From: Vibrio gigantis
Lineage (GTDB): Bacteria > Pseudomonadota > Gammaproteobacteria > Enterobacterales > Vibrionaceae
Direction: 5' to 3'
Length of the DNA: 64,000 nucleotides
Assembly (NCBI RefSeq): GCF_024347515.1
Contig: NZ_AP025492.1
Coordinates: 682,001 to 746,000 of the forward strand
Shown in pieces: positions 1-10,846 of the stretch. Numbering within the stretch: the first letter of the stretch is position 1; each line of letters opens with the position of its first letter. The translations under genes and the position numbers were made by a program. The notes beneath the pieces are model-generated. The model did not search any database. It worked only from the letters and a program-made list of their open reading frames with translations, and was not told where the DNA came from.

Positions 1-91
1 TCTGTTCAGTCGAGCTCGTCCTGAATTGCAAGAGATTAACACTCTACGCGGTATTTTAACTTCGATTGAGAAGAGTAAAAATAGTAAGTAA
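1..91 (+). CDS. trmJ: TrmJ, tRNA (cytidine/uridine-2'-O-)-methyltransferase, C-terminal end only
   Basis: Reading from base 2, the sequence gives 29 codons and a TAA stop at 89-91. The peptide contains LFSRARPELQEINTLRGIL, which I recognise as the C-terminal tail of TrmJ, the SPOUT-family enzyme that 2'-O-methylates position 32 of tRNAs. The gene starts outside the window. trmJ lies directly upstream of iscR in many gammaproteobacteria, which supports the call. Only the tail is visible, so no catalytic motif can be checked. Confidence 0.8.
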   Translation, partial: LFSRARPELQEINTLRGILTSIEKSKNSK

Positions 92-115
92 AAACCACTC
101 TAACCGTAAGGATGA

Positions 116-140
116 ATACTTGACTAAAATAGTCAGGTAA
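116..140 (+). promoter_or_regulatory. IscR binding site (type 1), distal
   Basis: A 25-bp imperfect palindrome with half-sites ATACTTGACT and AGTCAGGTAA. It fits the known type 1 IscR operator (ATASYYGACT...AGTCRRSTAT) used by [2Fe-2S]-IscR to repress its own operon. It lies immediately before a second copy in the iscR leader. Confidence 0.85.
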
Positions 141-141
141 A

Positions 142-166
142 ATACTTGACCAATTTAGTCGGGTAT
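142..166 (+). promoter_or_regulatory. IscR binding site (type 1), proximal
   Basis: A second 25-bp palindrome, half-sites ATACTTGACC and AGTCGGGTAT, one base after the first. It matches the type 1 consensus better than the distal copy. Tandem IscR boxes ahead of iscR imply autorepression of the whole isc operon when cluster supply is sufficient. Confidence 0.88.
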
Positions 167-208
167 GGGAAGATTCCAACCACATAAACAATGTGGATAC
201 GGTGTGAT

Positions 209-730
209 ATGAAACTTACATCTAAAGGAAGATATGCGGTAACAGCTATGCTAGATGTAGCACTGCATTCGCAAAAAAGCCCAGTTCCTCTGGCTGATAT
301 TTCAGAGCGACAGGGCATCTCGTTATCTTACTTAGAACAATTATTTTCTAAGTTACGTAAAGCTGGCTTAGTTGCTAGTGTTCGCGGCCCTGGCGGTGGT
401 TATCGTTTAGGAGCTGAAGCGAGCGATATTGCTGTCGGGACTGTAATCGCTGCAGTCGACGAATCAGTCGATGCAACTAAGTGTCACGGTCGAGCAGATT
501 GCCAAGGTGGCAGTCGCTGTTTAACTCACACCCTTTGGCGTGATTTAAGCTCCCGAATCAGCAGCTTCTTAAACGACATTACGCTCGGTGAGCTGATGAA
601 AGATAACGAAGTTTTAGAGATTTCTGATCGTCAAGATATTGATCTTGCGGTTAATAATAGTTTTGCACAAAAAAATACGAGCACTACAACGATTAGTGCA
701 GCACCTCACGGTGTTAATGCCCGCTCATAG
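209..730 (+). CDS. iscR: IscR, Rrf2-family [2Fe-2S] transcriptional regulator
   Basis: IscR senses iron-sulfur cluster status and represses the isc operon when loaded with a [2Fe-2S] cluster. The 173-residue protein has the N-terminal winged helix starting [15 protein letters not shown] and the cluster ligands C92, C98, C104 with H107, at the same numbering as the E. coli protein. I start at ATG 209 rather than the in-frame ATG at 191 because [11 protein letters not shown] is the conserved family start. Two IscR boxes precede the gene and iscS follows after 27 bases, so it heads the operon. The C-terminal tail after about residue 150 is polar and slightly longer than in E. coli. Confidence 0.97.
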   Translation: MKLTSKGRYAVTAMLDVALHSQKSPVPLADISERQGISLSYLEQLFSKLRKAGLVASVRGPGGGYRLGAEASDIAVGTVIAAVDESVDATKCHGRADCQGGSRCLTHTLWRDLSSRISSFLNDITLGELMKDNEVLEISDRQDIDLAVNNSFAQKNTSTTTISAAPHGVNARS

Positions 731-757
731 CGGTCAGTTTTTACATTGGAGTAGAAA

Positions 758-1972
758 ATGAAACTGCCTATTTACTTTGACTATTCAGCTACATGCCCAG
801 TCGATCCACGAGTTGCTGAGAAAATGGTTCAGTGCATGACGATGGATGGTAACTTCGGTAACCCTGCATCTCGTTCGCACCGTTACGGCTGGCAGGCAGA
901 AGAAGCAGTAGATAATGCTCGTGAGCAAATTGCTGATCTATTAAATGCAGACCCACGTGAAATTGTTTTCACTTCTGGTGCTACAGAGTCAGATAACCTT
1001 GCTATCAAAGGTGCCGCGCACTTTTACGAGAAGAAAGGTAAGCACGTAATCACGTGCAAAACAGAACATAAAGCGGTTCTTGATCCATGTCGTCAACTAG
1101 AGCGTGAAGGCTTTGAGGTAACTTACCTAGAGCCAGAAGCAAACGGCATTATCGATCTAGACAAGCTACAAGCTGCAATGCGTGAAGACACAGTGCTTGT
1201 TTCTATCATGCACGTAAACAACGAAATTGGTGTAATCCAAGATATCAATGCGATCGGCGAACTATGTCGTTCTCGCAAGATCATCTTCCACGTTGATGCG
1301 GCTCAGTCTGCGGGCAAAATCCCACTAGACGTAAAAGAGATTAAAGTTGATCTAATCTCACTTTCAGCCCACAAAATGTACGGTCCTAAAGGTATCGGTG
1401 CACTTTACGTTCGTCGTAAGCCACGTATCCGTCTAGAAGCGCAAATGCACGGCGGCGGTCATGAGCGTGGTTTCCGTTCTGGTACGCTTGCTACTCACCA
1501 AATCGTGGGTATGGGCGAAGCTTGTGCTATCGCTAAGCAAGACATGCAGAAAGATTTCGATCACGCATTAGCACTTCGTGAGCGCCTACTTAAAGGTGTT
1601 CAGGACCTAGAAGCAGTAACAGTAAACGGTGACTTAGACCAGCGTGTACCCCACAACCTAAACGTGAGCTTTGCTTTCGTTGAAGGTGAGTCTCTGCTTA
1701 TGTCTCTAAAAGACCTGGCAGTATCATCAGGTTCTGCATGTACATCAGCAAGCCTAGAGCCATCATACGTTCTACGTGCTCTTGGTCTGAACGATGAACT
1801 GGCACACAGCTCAGTACGTTTCTCATTCGGCCGTTTCACAACGGAAGAAGAAATCGACTACGCGATTGCACAAATTCGTGTAGCGGTAAACAAATTACGC
1901 GACATGTCTCCTCTATGGGATATGTATAAAGAAGGGATTGATTTGAACACTGTTGAGTGGGCTCATCACTAA
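758..1972 (+). CDS. iscS: IscS, cysteine desulfurase
   Basis: This PLP enzyme removes sulfur from L-cysteine and passes the persulfide to IscU and to tRNA thiolation enzymes. At 404 residues it has the normal family length. The PLP lysine is K206 in [12 protein letters not shown], and the mobile-loop catalytic cysteine is C328 in [15 protein letters not shown]-type ribosome site precedes ATG 758. It is the second gene of the isc operon, between iscR and the scaffold gene iscU. Sequence is conserved throughout and nothing is missing. Confidence 0.98.
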   Translation: MKLPIYFDYSATCPVDPRVAEKMVQCMTMDGNFGNPASRSHRYGWQAEEAVDNAREQIADLLNADPREIVFTSGATESDNLAIKGAAHFYEKKGKHVITCKTEHKAVLDPCRQLEREGFEVTYLEPEANGIIDLDKLQAAMREDTVLVSIMHVNNEIGVIQDINAIGELCRSRKIIFHVDAAQSAGKIPLDVKEIKVDLISLSAHKMYGPKGIGALYVRRKPRIRLEAQMHGGGHERGFRSGTLATHQIVGMGEACAIAKQDMQKDFDHALALRERLLKGVQDLEAVTVNGDLDQRVPHNLNVSFAFVEGESLLMSLKDLAVSSGSACTSASLEPSYVLRALGLNDELAHSSVRFSFGRFTTEEEIDYAIAQIRVAVNKLRDMSPLWDMYKEGIDLNTVEWAHH

Positions 1973-2005
1973 TCTCACGGATATAGAGGATTCGAGGTAA
2001 CTATC

Positions 2006-2383
2006 ATGGCATATAGCGAAAAAGTAATTGATCACTACGAAAACCCACGTAACGTAGGTTCGTTTGATAAAGAAGACCCAAGTGTAGGTAGCGGCATGGT
2101 TGGCGCACCAGCTTGTGGTGACGTAATGAAACTGCAAATCAAGGTAACGCCAGAAGGCATTATCGAAGACGCAAAATTCAAAACTTACGGTTGTGGTAGC
2201 GCAATCGCTTCTAGTTCACTAGTCACTGAGTGGGTTAAAGGTAAAAGTATTGATGAAGCAGCTGCTATCAAAAACTCTGAAATAGCAGAAGAGCTAGAAT
2301 TGCCACCAGTGAAGGTTCACTGTTCAATTCTTGCTGAAGACGCAATCAAAGCAGCAGTTGCGGATTACAAAAAGAAGCGTTAA
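2006..2383 (+). CDS. iscU: IscU, iron-sulfur cluster assembly scaffold
   Basis: IscU is the scaffold on which the [2Fe-2S] cluster is built from IscS sulfur before transfer through HscA/HscB. The 125-residue protein carries the three cluster cysteines C37 (APACGDVM), C63 (YGCGSA) and C106, the accessory D39, and the HscA recognition motif LPPVK at about 99-103. It sits 33 bases after iscS. The 97-base spacer before iscA contains a hairpin, an unusual internal gap in an otherwise compact operon. Confidence 0.98.
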   Translation: MAYSEKVIDHYENPRNVGSFDKEDPSVGSGMVGAPACGDVMKLQIKVTPEGIIEDAKFKTYGCGSAIASSSLVTEWVKGKSIDEAAAIKNSEIAEELELPPVKVHCSILAEDAIKAAVADYKKKR

Positions 2384-2421
2384 TCGTTTCATTAAGTAAT
2401 CACAAAAAATAAGTAATATTT

Positions 2422-2442
2422 GGGAGCATCCTTTGTGCTCCC
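2422..2442 (+). other. Hairpin in the iscU-iscA spacer
   Basis: GGGAGCA (2422-2428) pairs with TGCTCCC (2436-2442) around a 7-base loop. There is no T-tract after it, so it is unlikely to be a terminator. It may act in mRNA processing or in differential stability of the downstream cistrons; that role is inferred. Confidence 0.5.
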
Positions 2443-2480
2443 CCTGAGTTCTCAATTTATATAAAACACAAGGTTGTAGT

Positions 2481-2804
2481 ATGGCCATCACCATGACAGA
2501 GACGGCAGCAAGCCGAGTTCAAGCTTTCCTAGATAACCGAGGTAAAGGTATCGGGTTGCGCTTAGCGGTAAAAACTACTGGCTGTTCGGGTATGGCGTAT
2601 GTACTAGAATTCGTTGACGAGCTTAACGAAGAAGACGAAGTGTTCGAGCATTCAGGTGTTAAGGTCATCATTGATCCAAAGAGCCTAGTTTACCTAGACG
2701 GTACTGAGCTTGATTACGTAAAAGAAGGCCTAAATGAAGGTTTTGAATTCAACAACCCTAACGCAAAAGGCGAATGTGGTTGTGGTGAGAGCTTCAATGT
2801 TTAA
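2481..2804 (+). CDS. iscA: IscA, A-type iron-sulfur carrier
   Basis: IscA takes part in cluster delivery and [4Fe-4S] maturation. The 107-residue HesB/IscA-family protein has the three conserved cysteines: C35 in [10 protein letters not shown], and C99 and C101 in the C-terminal GECGCGESF. Length and motifs are standard. It lies in the isc operon between iscU and hscB. Confidence 0.97.
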   Translation: MAITMTETAASRVQAFLDNRGKGIGLRLAVKTTGCSGMAYVLEFVDELNEEDEVFEHSGVKVIIDPKSLVYLDGTELDYVKEGLNEGFEFNNPNAKGECGCGESFNV

Positions 2805-2889
2805 ACGCTTTAATTGTTAAGCGTTTTATAGTGAGCGAAGAATAAAATTAGGCTCTGATTGAAGAGCCTAAACTTAGGACCACCGTTAC

Positions 2890-3405
2890 ATGAATCATTT
2901 CGAATTATTTGGGCTACCACTTCAGTTTCAGCTGGATGGTAGCCTTCTTTCTTCTCAGTTTAGAGATCTGCAACGCCAATTCCACCCTGATAAATTTGCC
3001 ACTGCTTCCGAGCGTGATCGCCTGTTAGCTGTGCAAAAAGCTGCACAAATTAATGATGCTTATCAGGTATTGAAGAATCCAATCAGCCGTGCTGAATACC
3101 TGTTAGTGCAACATGGTGAGGATATTCGTGGTGAGCAGCAGACCATGCAAGATCCGATGTTCCTAATGGAGCAAATGGAATTGCGTGAAGAGCTTGAAGA
3201 CATCGCAGACAGTTCTGAACCTGAAGATGCTTTATTTGCATTTGAAGGTAAGGTTAGCAAAATGTATAAACAACAATTAAGCGCTATCCAACAAGAACTC
3301 GACAGCGAAGCTTGGTTAGAAGCAGCAGACCGAGTCAGAAAGCTTAAGTTTATTGCAAAATTAAAGAATGAAATCGAATTAGTTGAAGATCGTTTGATCG
3401 GCTAG
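2890..3405 (+). CDS. hscB: HscB, J-domain co-chaperone for iron-sulfur transfer
   Basis: HscB brings IscU to the specialised Hsp70 HscA and stimulates its ATPase. The 171-residue protein has an N-terminal J domain with the HPD motif at residues 32-34 ([10 protein letters not shown]), and a helical C-terminal domain of the HscB type that binds IscU. It is followed after 22 bases by its partner hscA, as expected for this operon. Confidence 0.97.
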   Translation: MNHFELFGLPLQFQLDGSLLSSQFRDLQRQFHPDKFATASERDRLLAVQKAAQINDAYQVLKNPISRAEYLLVQHGEDIRGEQQTMQDPMFLMEQMELREELEDIADSSEPEDALFAFEGKVSKMYKQQLSAIQQELDSEAWLEAADRVRKLKFIAKLKNEIELVEDRLIG

Positions 3406-3427
3406 TTCGTATAACAAGGACACATCC

Positions 3428-5278
3428 ATGGCACTACTTCAGATTGCAGAACCAGGGCAAAGCGCCGCTCCTCACCAGCACAAGCTTGCTGTGGGTATTG
3501 ATTTAGGTACAACAAACTCATTGGTTGCGTCGGTGCGCAGTGGTGAGGCAAGTACGCTAGCTGATCAACAAGGTCGCAGTATTCTTCCTTCCGTTGTTCA
3601 CTATACGTCAGAGTCGTACACGACCGGTGACGAAGCTCGTGCAAATGCACAGACTGATCCTAAAAATACCATTATCTCAGTTAAGCGATTAATCGGTCGC
3701 TCACTGGTAGATATTCAACAGCGATACCCATCTCTGCCATATCAATTTGAAGAAAGTGATAATGGTTTGCCTGTGATTAGCACAGAGCAAGGCAACAAAA
3801 ACCCAATTCAAGTATCAGCAGACATTCTGCGTGCGCTAGGTCAACGAGCTGAGTCAACACTCGGTGGCGAGCTATCTGGTGCTGTTATTACCGTTCCTGC
3901 GTACTTTGATGATGCACAGCGTGCAGGTACGAAAGATGCAGCGCAGCTGGCTGGTCTTCATGTATTACGTCTTCTTAATGAGCCAACCGCAGCGGCGATT
4001 GCTTACGGTTTGGATTCAGGTAAAGAAGGGGTAATCGCCGTTTATGACCTAGGTGGCGGTACATTTGATATCTCTATCCTGCGCCTGTCTAAAGGTGTCT
4101 TTGAAGTTCTAGCAACGGGCGGTGATTCTGCATTAGGCGGTGATGACTTTGATCATCTCGTTGCGGATCATTTCCAACAACAAATCGGCTTATCAGAGCT
4201 AACTGCAGAACAGAACCGTATTCTTCTCGATGCAGCAACAGAAGCTAAGATTGGCTTATCTGAAGCTGAAAGCGTTGATGTTGAAGCTATAGGTTGGTCT
4301 GGTTCATTAACTCGCGAAGAGTTTGAAGAGATCATTAAGCCGCTGGTTAAGAAAACACTGCTTTCATGTCGCCGTGCACTTAAAGATGCAGAAGTTGACG
4401 CTGATGAAGTACTTGAAGTGGTGATGGTGGGGGGGTCAACTCGTACATTGCTTGTGCGTGAAATGGTTGGTGACTTCTTTGGTCGCACGCCATTAACTAG
4501 CATCAACCCTGATGAAGTGGTTGCGATTGGTGCGTCAATTCAAGCGGATATTTTAGTGGGTAACAAGCCTGACTCTGAAATGCTGCTATTGGACGTTATT
4601 CCTCTATCGCTAGGTATCGAAACTATGGGTGGTCTAGTAGAAAAGATCATTCCTCGTAATACCACGATCCCTGTGGCTCGAGCACAAGAATTTACCACGT
4701 TCAAAGACGGTCAAACTGCAATGACAGTACATACCGTGCAAGGCGAACGTGAAATGGTCGACGATTGTCGTTCACTGGCTCGTTTTGCTCTGAAAGGCAT
4801 CCCGCCGATGACTGCAGGTGCGGCTCATATTCGTGTTACTTACCAAGTAGATGCTGATGGCCTGCTATCGGTTACCGCGATGGAGAAGAGCACTGGCGTT
4901 CAAGCTGAAATTCAAGTTAAGCCTTCTTACGGTCTAAGCGACAACGAAGTAGCGAGCATGCTGAAAGACTCGATGACGTTTGCAAAAGAAGACATGCAAG
5001 CGCGTGCTCTTGCTGAACAACGCGTAGAAGCGGATCGCGTTATTGAAGGCCTAATTGCTGCAATGCAAGCCGATGGCGATGAGTTGCTGGACGAGCAAGG
5101 TAAACAACAACTGGTTCAAGCGATTGAAGCACTGATTGAAGCGCGTAATGGCGACAATGCCGATGCCATTGAACTAGAAATTAAGAATACCGACAAAGCG
5201 AGTCAAGACTTTGCTTCTCGTCGTATGGATAAATCAATTCGTGCTGCACTGTCAGGTCAGTCAGTCGATAATATTTAA
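3428..5278 (+). CDS. hscA: HscA, Hsp70-class chaperone for IscU
   Basis: HscA is the specialised Hsp70 that binds the LPPVK motif of IscU and promotes cluster release. The 616-residue protein shows the Hsp70 phosphate loop [10 protein letters not shown] near the N terminus, the adenosine motif [10 protein letters not shown], and a shortened C-terminal lid compared with the 637-residue DnaK in this window. The gene order hscB-hscA-fdx separates it from dnaK. Start ATG 3428 is preceded by AAGGA. Confidence 0.97.
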   Translation: MALLQIAEPGQSAAPHQHKLAVGIDLGTTNSLVASVRSGEASTLADQQGRSILPSVVHYTSESYTTGDEARANAQTDPKNTIISVKRLIGRSLVDIQQRYPSLPYQFEESDNGLPVISTEQGNKNPIQVSADILRALGQRAESTLGGELSGAVITVPAYFDDAQRAGTKDAAQLAGLHVLRLLNEPTAAAIAYGLDSGKEGVIAVYDLGGGTFDISILRLSKGVFEVLATGGDSALGGDDFDHLVADHFQQQIGLSELTAEQNRILLDAATEAKIGLSEAESVDVEAIGWSGSLTREEFEEIIKPLVKKTLLSCRRALKDAEVDADEVLEVVMVGGSTRTLLVREMVGDFFGRTPLTSINPDEVVAIGASIQADILVGNKPDSEMLLLDVIPLSLGIETMGGLVEKIIPRNTTIPVARAQEFTTFKDGQTAMTVHTVQGEREMVDDCRSLARFALKGIPPMTAGAAHIRVTYQVDADGLLSVTAMEKSTGVQAEIQVKPSYGLSDNEVASMLKDSMTFAKEDMQARALAEQRVEADRVIEGLIAAMQADGDELLDEQGKQQLVQAIEALIEARNGDNADAIELEIKNTDKASQDFASRRMDKSIRAALSGQSVDNI

Positions 5279-5298
5279 TAGTTAGAGAATAGATAAAC

Positions 5299-5637
5299 AT
5301 GCCAAAGATTATTGTTTTACCTCACGAAGATCTATGTCCAGAAGGCGCTGTTTTAGAAGCAAAAACTGGTGAGACGGTTCTTGATGTTGCACTGAAGGCC
5401 GGTATTGGTATTGAACACGCATGTGAAAAATCGTGTGCATGTACGACATGTCACGTTGTGATTCGTGAAGGTTTTGATTCTTTAGAAGAGAGTGATGATC
5501 TAGAAGATGACATGCTAGATAAAGCATGGGGCTTAGAGATGGAATCTCGCCTTGGTTGCCAAGCAAAAGTGGCTAATGAAGATCTTGTAGTAGAGATTCC
5601 AAAGTACACATTGAACCTAGCGTCTGAAGATCACTAA
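5299..5637 (+). CDS. fdx: Fdx, isc-type [2Fe-2S] ferredoxin
   Basis: This adrenodoxin-type ferredoxin supplies electrons for cluster assembly. The 112-residue protein has the ligand pattern C42-x5-C48-x2-C51 with C87 (LGCQA) as the fourth ligand. C46 lies inside the loop but is not normally a ligand. It is encoded 20 bases after hscA. The sequence is rich in acidic residues, typical of the family. Confidence 0.96.
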   Translation: MPKIIVLPHEDLCPEGAVLEAKTGETVLDVALKAGIGIEHACEKSCACTTCHVVIREGFDSLEESDDLEDDMLDKAWGLEMESRLGCQAKVANEDLVVEIPKYTLNLASEDH

Positions 5638-5650
5638 GAACTTCTCTATG

Positions 5651-5672
5651 GTCATGGTGGTTTCGCCATGAC
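5651..5672 (+). other. Hairpin in the fdx-iscX spacer
   Basis: GTCATGG (5651-5657) pairs with CCATGAC (5666-5672). No T-run follows, so readthrough into iscX is expected. It could be a processing or stability element. Confidence 0.45.
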
Positions 5673-5754
5673 TGATATTACGGTTTAACAAAACTGGCCT
5701 AAAATATAGATCATAAAGGTGACCAAGCGTCGCTAATAAATATAAGGAAGTGTT

Positions 5755-5955
5755 ATGAGCTTGAAGTGGATTGATTCGCGAGATATCGCAATTGAGCTAT
5801 GTGATTTGTACCCTGATACTGATCCTAAAACGGTACGTTTTACCGATCTACACCAATGGGTATTAGACCTTGAAGAGTTCGATGACGAGCCTAACCACTC
5901 GAATGAGAAAATCTTAGAGGCTATTATTTTATGCTGGATGGATGAGATGGATTAA
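5755..5955 (+). CDS. iscX: IscX, small acidic Fe-S assembly regulator
   Basis: IscX (YfhJ) is a small acidic protein that binds IscS and iron and tunes the rate of cluster assembly. The 66-residue sequence begins [21 protein letters not shown] and keeps the family pattern of tryptophan and aspartate-rich segments. It is the last gene of the isc operon and is followed by a strong terminator. An AAGGAAG ribosome site precedes ATG 5755. Confidence 0.95.
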   Translation: MSLKWIDSRDIAIELCDLYPDTDPKTVRFTDLHQWVLDLEEFDDEPNHSNEKILEAIILCWMDEMD

Positions 5956-6030
5956 TTCTCTTGTCTCATGACTTGGTCGCGGGTTGGTATTAGTCCAATA
6001 TAAAACGCAGCCAAGTTAACAATTCTTACC

Positions 6031-6061
6031 AAAAAAAGCGGACCTTATGGTCCGTTTTTTT
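6031..6061 (+). terminator. Rho-independent terminator of the isc operon
   Basis: CGGACC (6039-6044) pairs with GGTCCG (6049-6054) around TTAT. It is flanked by seven A and seven T, so the A/T flanks extend the stem and could also work in reverse. Confidence 0.9.
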
Positions 6062-6161
6062 ATCAAAATGACATTTTCCTCCTACATAATGCTAACATCA
6101 GTGCGCTAATAAAAAATAATCAGAATCACACATTCAAAGTGGTTCATGACAAGGAGAAATC

Positions 6162-7457
6162 ATGTCTACACAGATGTCAGTATTTTTAAGTCAAGAAGCT
6201 GCCCAGCCTCAGTGGGGAGCAAGAGCTATTTTATCGTTCTCAGAAGCGGGAGCGACAATTCACATTGGTGAAGGCCACGATCTAGGCGCGGTTCAACGTG
6301 CTGGTCGTACGCTTGACGGACAAGGTATCGCATTCGTTTCACTTCGTGGTGAAGGTTGGGATCTAGAAAGCGTTTGGGCTTTCTACCAAGGCTACCGTGG
6401 ACCAAAGAAAAAGAATGCATTGGAATGGGATGCACTTTCAGAAGCTGATCAAACGGAGCTTGAAGCTCGTATTCGTGCGACTGACTGGACGCGTGACATT
6501 ATCAATAAAACCGCTGAAGAAGTGGCGCCTCGTCAACTTGCGACAATGGCAGCTGAATACATCAAGTCAGTAGCGCCAGCTGGCACAGTTAAAGCGAAAA
6601 TCGTTAAAGACAAAGATCTACTAACCGAAGGTTGGGAAGGCATCTACGCGGTCGGCCGTGGCTCTGAGCGTACATCAGCAATGCTGCAACTGGACTTCAA
6701 CCCAACAGGTGACGAAAACGCCCCCGTGTTTGCTTGCCTAGTGGGTAAAGGTATTACTTTTGACTCAGGCGGTTACAGCATTAAACCGGGTCAATTCATG
6801 ACAGCGATGAAGGCTGACATGGGCGGCGCAGCAACGATTACTGGTGGCTTAGGTCTAGCGATTGAACGCGGCCTGAACAAGCGTATTAAGCTTATCCTAT
6901 GTTGTGCAGAGAACATGATCTCTGGTCGCGCATTGAAGCTTGGCGACATCATTACTTACAAAAATGGTAAGACAGTTGAGATCATGAACACCGATGCGGA
7001 AGGGCGCTTGGTGCTTGCTGATGGTCTGATGTACGCAAGTGCTCAAAACCCTGAGTTGATTATCGACTGTGCAACGCTAACAGGCGCAGCTAAAAATGCA
7101 TTAGGTAATGATTACCACGCACTACTAAGCTTCGACGATGAGTTGTCTCACCAAGCGCTGACGGCGGCCAACCAAGAGAAAGAAGGCCTATGGCCACTCC
7201 CTCTTGCTGATTTCCACCGTGGCATGCTGCCTTCAAACTTTGCTGACCTTTCAAACATCAGCACGGGCGATTACACTCCGGGTGCAAGTACAGCGGCTGC
7301 GTTCCTTTCTTACTTTGTAGATGACTACAAAAAAGGTTGGATTCACATGGATTGCGCGGGCACTTACCGTAAATCAGCAAGCGATAAATGGGCTGCAGGC
7401 GCAACCGGTATGGGCGTCCGTACTCTAGCTCGTCTTCTTGTTGACCAAGCAAAATAA
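6162..7457 (+). CDS. pepB: PepB, M17 leucyl aminopeptidase (peptidase B)
   Basis: PepB is a cytosolic two-metal M17 aminopeptidase that trims N-terminal residues from peptides. The 431-residue protein has the M17 signature NTDAEGRL at 276-283 and the upstream metal/catalytic segments [16 protein letters not shown] and MKADMGGAA. The length matches PepB rather than the longer PepA. It follows the isc operon, as in E. coli. AAGGAGA precedes ATG 6162. Confidence 0.95.
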   Translation: MSTQMSVFLSQEAAQPQWGARAILSFSEAGATIHIGEGHDLGAVQRAGRTLDGQGIAFVSLRGEGWDLESVWAFYQGYRGPKKKNALEWDALSEADQTELEARIRATDWTRDIINKTAEEVAPRQLATMAAEYIKSVAPAGTVKAKIVKDKDLLTEGWEGIYAVGRGSERTSAMLQLDFNPTGDENAPVFACLVGKGITFDSGGYSIKPGQFMTAMKADMGGAATITGGLGLAIERGLNKRIKLILCCAENMISGRALKLGDIITYKNGKTVEIMNTDAEGRLVLADGLMYASAQNPELIIDCATLTGAAKNALGNDYHALLSFDDELSHQALTAANQEKEGLWPLPLADFHRGMLPSNFADLSNISTGDYTPGASTAAAFLSYFVDDYKKGWIHMDCAGTYRKSASDKWAAGATGMGVRTLARLLVDQAK

Positions 7458-7564
7458 TAATAAGAGTGAGCGGTATTTCGGTGCCGCTCATTCCTAAAGC
7501 TCAGATCGAAAGGTCTCAGTAATTTCAGTATTTAATAACAAAAAAATGAAGTGAAGGAATCCCT

Positions 7565-7999
7565 ATGGCTCTAGAAAGAACGTTCTCAATTGTTAAGCCA
7601 GATGCAGTTAAGCGTAACCTTGTTGGTGAAATCTACCACCGTATCGAAAAAGCAGGCCTAGAAATTATTGCTGCTAAAATGGTTCGTCTTACTGAAGAGC
7701 AAGCGAGTGGCTTCTACGCAGAACATGAAGGTAAAGAATTTTTTGGTCCGTTAAAAGAGTTCATGACTTCCGGTCCTATCATGGTTCAAGTACTTGAAGG
7801 CGAAAATGCAATCGCTCGTTACCGTGAACTAATGGGCAAAACAAACCCAGAAGAAGCGGCATGCGGCACTATCCGTGCTGACTACGCAATCAGCATGCGT
7901 TACAACTCAGTACACGGCAGTGACAGTCCTGAGTCTGCAGCTCGTGAAATCGAGTTCTTCTTCCCAGAATCTGAAATTTGCCCACGCCCAGCTCAATAA
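7565..7999 (+). CDS. ndk: Nucleoside diphosphate kinase
   Basis: Ndk balances nucleoside triphosphate pools by a phosphohistidine ping-pong reaction. The 144-residue protein begins [18 protein letters not shown] and carries the active-site histidine H117 in NSVHGSDS. Length and motifs are standard. It stands alone with a perfect terminator downstream, and pepB is upstream. Confidence 0.97.
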   Translation: MALERTFSIVKPDAVKRNLVGEIYHRIEKAGLEIIAAKMVRLTEEQASGFYAEHEGKEFFGPLKEFMTSGPIMVQVLEGENAIARYRELMGKTNPEEAACGTIRADYAISMRYNSVHGSDSPESAAREIEFFFPESEICPRPAQ

Positions 8000-8019
8000 G
8001 CGATACAGCAAATGATTCT

Positions 8020-8050
8020 AAAGGCTTCACTTCGGTGAAGCCTTTTTGTT
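8020..8050 (+). terminator. Terminator of ndk
   Basis: An 11-bp perfect stem, AAAGGCTTCAC (8020-8030) with GTGAAGCCTTT (8035-8045), closed by a TTCG tetraloop and followed by a T-rich tract. Confidence 0.93.
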
Positions 8051-8101
8051 TCTGATGGATTGTGGAAAAGAGGTGTAGTGTAAAGATGTCAGGGGTATTC
8101 A

Positions 8102-8142
8102 CGTCATTCCCGATAGCGACGAAGGAGCGTAATCGGGAATCT
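8102..8142 (+). repeat. Dispersed palindromic repeat, copy 1
   Basis: This ~40-bp unit starts CGTCATTCCCGAT and ends ATCGGGAATC, with a purine-rich centre (GACGAAGGAGCG). The same architecture recurs at 28519, 28591 (inverted) and 46711 (inverted). The arm bases differ but stay complementary. It lies between ndk and rlmN. Confidence 0.75.
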
Positions 8143-8307
8143 TTTCTTTAAATTGGGCAATATAAGGCCGAGAAATACAATTGTTCAAATTTTAATCGCT
8201 TAAGTTTGAATGTCTTAATAAACACAGGGTTTTACAGTGCTTGTTGAAGTTGCGTAAAGCCTGTACAATTCGCGCCCTTAATTATTGTTCCGTCATTGAG
8301 AGGCATC

Positions 8308-9450
8308 ATGACCACAGCTAAAGTCAATCTACTCGATTTTGATCGTAAAGGTCTTCGTAAATTTTTCACAGAAGAACTGAATGAGAAAGCGTTTCGAGCA
8401 GAGCAAGTGATGAAGTGGATTTATCACTTCGGTGTCGATGACTTCGAACAGATGAACAACATCAACAAAAAGCTGCGTGAAAAACTTCAACGTCGTTGTG
8501 AGATTGTTGCACCTGTTGTTTCTGAAGCTCAACACTCTTCAGATGGCACAATTAAATGGGCGATGAGCGTTGGCGACCAAGACGTTGAAACGGTATACAT
8601 CCCAGATGGCGACCGTGCGACGCTGTGTGTCTCTTCACAGGTTGGTTGTGCACTTGAATGTAAGTTCTGCTCTACAGCTCAACAAGGCTTCAACCGTAAC
8701 CTAAAAGTTTCAGAAATTGTTGGCCAAATCTGGCGTGCATCTCGTGAAATCGGCCTAGAGAAAGAAACAGGTCGTCGTCCAATTACTAACGTTGTAATGA
8801 TGGGTATGGGCGAGCCTCTATTGAACATGAAGAACCTAATGCCATCATTAGAAATCATGCTTGATGATCTAGGTTTCGCACTGTCTAAGCGTCGTGTAAC
8901 CGTGTCGACTTCAGGTGTTGTATCTGGCCTTGATCAAATGACAGACAACATTGATGTAGCATTGGCTATTTCTCTACACGCGCCAAACGATGCACTACGT
9001 AGCCAAATCATGCCGATTAACGACCGTTGGGATATTCAAGACTTCCTAGCATCTGTTCGTCGTTACATTGCATCTTCAAATGCTAACCGCGGTAAAGTAA
9101 CGGTTGAGTACGTGTTATTGGATCATGTGAATGATGATATGGACCACGCACGTGAACTTGCAGAGCTAATGAAAGAAACGCCTTGTAAGATCAACTTGAT
9201 TCCATTTAACCCTTACCCGGGCTCGCCTTATAAGAAGCCAAGCAACTCTCGTATTGATCGCTTCCAAAAAACGCTGATGGAATACAACTACACAGTAACG
9301 GTTCGTAAAACTCGTGGTGATGATATTGATGCCGCGTGTGGTCAGTTAGTCGGTGATGTTATTGACAGAACCAAGCGTACTAAAATGCTTAAAGCAGCCT
9401 CTGAAGCGAACTTGATTGCCGGTGGTGTGATTGAAGTAAAAGCGGTATAA
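8308..9450 (+). CDS. rlmN: RlmN, dual-specificity 23S rRNA/tRNA adenine-C2 methyltransferase
   Basis: RlmN is a radical-SAM enzyme that makes 2-methyladenosine at 23S rRNA A2503 and tRNA A37. The 380-residue protein has the radical-SAM cluster motif C114-x3-C118-x2-C121 ([10 protein letters not shown]) and a C-terminal methyl-carrier cysteine in DAACGQL. I start at ATG 8308, with GAGAGG five bases upstream, rather than the in-frame TTG at 8296. It depends on the [4Fe-4S] clusters supplied by the upstream isc genes. Confidence 0.96.
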   Translation: MTTAKVNLLDFDRKGLRKFFTEELNEKAFRAEQVMKWIYHFGVDDFEQMNNINKKLREKLQRRCEIVAPVVSEAQHSSDGTIKWAMSVGDQDVETVYIPDGDRATLCVSSQVGCALECKFCSTAQQGFNRNLKVSEIVGQIWRASREIGLEKETGRRPITNVVMMGMGEPLLNMKNLMPSLEIMLDDLGFALSKRRVTVSTSGVVSGLDQMTDNIDVALAISLHAPNDALRSQIMPINDRWDIQDFLASVRRYIASSNANRGKVTVEYVLLDHVNDDMDHARELAELMKETPCKINLIPFNPYPGSPYKKPSNSRIDRFQKTLMEYNYTVTVRKTRGDDIDAACGQLVGDVIDRTKRTKMLKAASEANLIAGGVIEVKAV

Positions 9451-9468
9451 ACGCGATTAGAACCTAAA

Positions 9469-9504
9469 CAAGCCAGAAGTCTTACTTCTGGCTTGTTGCT
9501 TTTT
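9469..9504 (+). terminator. Terminator of rlmN
   Basis: A 12-bp perfect stem, CAAGCCAGAAGT (9469-9480) with ACTTCTGGCTTG (9484-9495), a 3-base loop, then TTGCTTTTT. Confidence 0.92.
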
Positions 9505-9888
9505 AGGGGTACAGTTTTTGATTTTTTGGACTTCTTGCCCACGCTTTCTTACATTTTTCGTCAAATTTTGGACAAAACCATGAGCTGACGGTAAATTTTG
9601 TTTAAAGTGTTTTTGCCTTGTAATGGCATTAGCTTATGATTAACTAATCTTAAATTAATTTAAGTGCTCGCTTGCTACTGATCATCAATATGTCTATTTA
9701 GGTTGGCTACTTGATAAACTAGCTTCCTGAGAAGGTCATCCATAACAAATGAATGATGTTCGCCTTTAAGGGTTGATGATTTAGATAGCAGGAAAAATCC
9801 CACATAACGTGGGTTGTTAGATTGAGCTTAAACGACAATAAAAAACGCTCTCCTCAACCTGCGATAATACTTTAGAAGTTCACTCTCT
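9505..9888 (+). other. Non-coding spacer between rlmN and rodZ
   Basis: A 384-base AT-rich stretch with no credible open frame on either strand. It presumably holds the promoter of the rodZ-ispG-hisS group. A small hairpin CCCAC/GTGGG lies near 9799-9813. Pseudomonas has pilF in this slot (from memory); no trace of it is seen here. Confidence 0.6.
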
Positions 9889-10839
9889 ATGAACACAGAA
9901 CAAGATACACAACCACAAGAAACCGTTGTTCCAGCTTTGGAAGCGGGGACGCTGCTGAAGAATAAACGAGAATCTCTTGGTTTAACGCAAAAGCAGATTT
10001 CTGATCGCTTAAAACTTCGCGTTACGCTGATCCAACAAATTGAAGAAAACCAATTCGAGTCAGATCAAGTGGCGACGTTTATGCGTGGCTACATTCGCTC
10101 GTACGCAAAGTACGTTAACCTTGACGAAAAAGTGGTACTGAGCGCGCTGCATCATGCTGGTGATGCTCAACATCAAGAGCAAGAAATGTTGAGCTTTTCT
10201 CGCAAGACTAAAGCCGAGAAGCACAACAGCCGTATTATGCTTCTAACTTGGAGTATCTTTGCTGTAATTGCGGGGATCTCTTCGTTGTGGTGGTGGCAGA
10301 GCCAGCAACAAGACACCTTATCTCAATCTCTAGCGAATACTGAAAGTTCAGAAGAGCATGCAGTCGAAGAATCACTGCCCCCTGAATTAACCTCCTTAGA
10401 AGTGCTTGAAGCTGAACAAAACGAAGCGGGAACTTCAGTTGTTGAAGGTACAGAGAGCCTTGCTGCGATAAGCGATGCGGAAGATACTTCTGATGCAGTT
10501 ACTCCAGCTGACGAAACTCCTGAACAACAAGCAACAGAGGCAGAACCAGCAGCAACTGCTAAGGCAGAAGTTGTTGAAGCAAGCACTGCTCCTGAGGCGG
10601 TGGCTAACGAGCTAGTGATGCAGTTCTCTGCTGATTGCTGGATCCAAGTAAAAGATGCAACGGGTAAAACCTTGTCGACTGGCATCAAAAAAGCAGGTCA
10701 GTCGTTAAATTTATCAGGAACTGCGCCATATAAAGTGATTCTAGGTGCGCCAGAAGGCGTATCAATGACATTTGCAAGTGAACCTGTCGACCTTTCTGGG
10801 TATACTTCAGGCAAAGTAGCTAGAATAACCTTACCTTAG
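9889..10839 (+). CDS. rodZ: RodZ, cytoskeleton protein (HTH, single TM, periplasmic domain)
   Basis: RodZ links the MreB cytoskeleton to the wall-elongation machinery in rod-shaped cells. The 316-residue protein has an N-terminal Cro/CI-type helix-turn-helix (about 20-85: [20 protein letters not shown]), one transmembrane segment at about 117-136, and a long acidic Ala/Glu/Thr-rich periplasmic linker (about 145-240). It ends in a beta-rich domain with the conserved [12 protein letters not shown]. It is followed by ispG after 7 bases, a conserved pair. Confidence 0.95.
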   Translation: MNTEQDTQPQETVVPALEAGTLLKNKRESLGLTQKQISDRLKLRVTLIQQIEENQFESDQVATFMRGYIRSYAKYVNLDEKVVLSALHHAGDAQHQEQEMLSFSRKTKAEKHNSRIMLLTWSIFAVIAGISSLWWWQSQQQDTLSQSLANTESSEEHAVEESLPPELTSLEVLEAEQNEAGTSVVEGTESLAAISDAEDTSDAVTPADETPEQQATEAEPAATAKAEVVEASTAPEAVANELVMQFSADCWIQVKDATGKTLSTGIKKAGQSLNLSGTAPYKVILGAPEGVSMTFASEPVDLSGYTSGKVARITLP

Positions 10840-10846
10840 AGTTAAT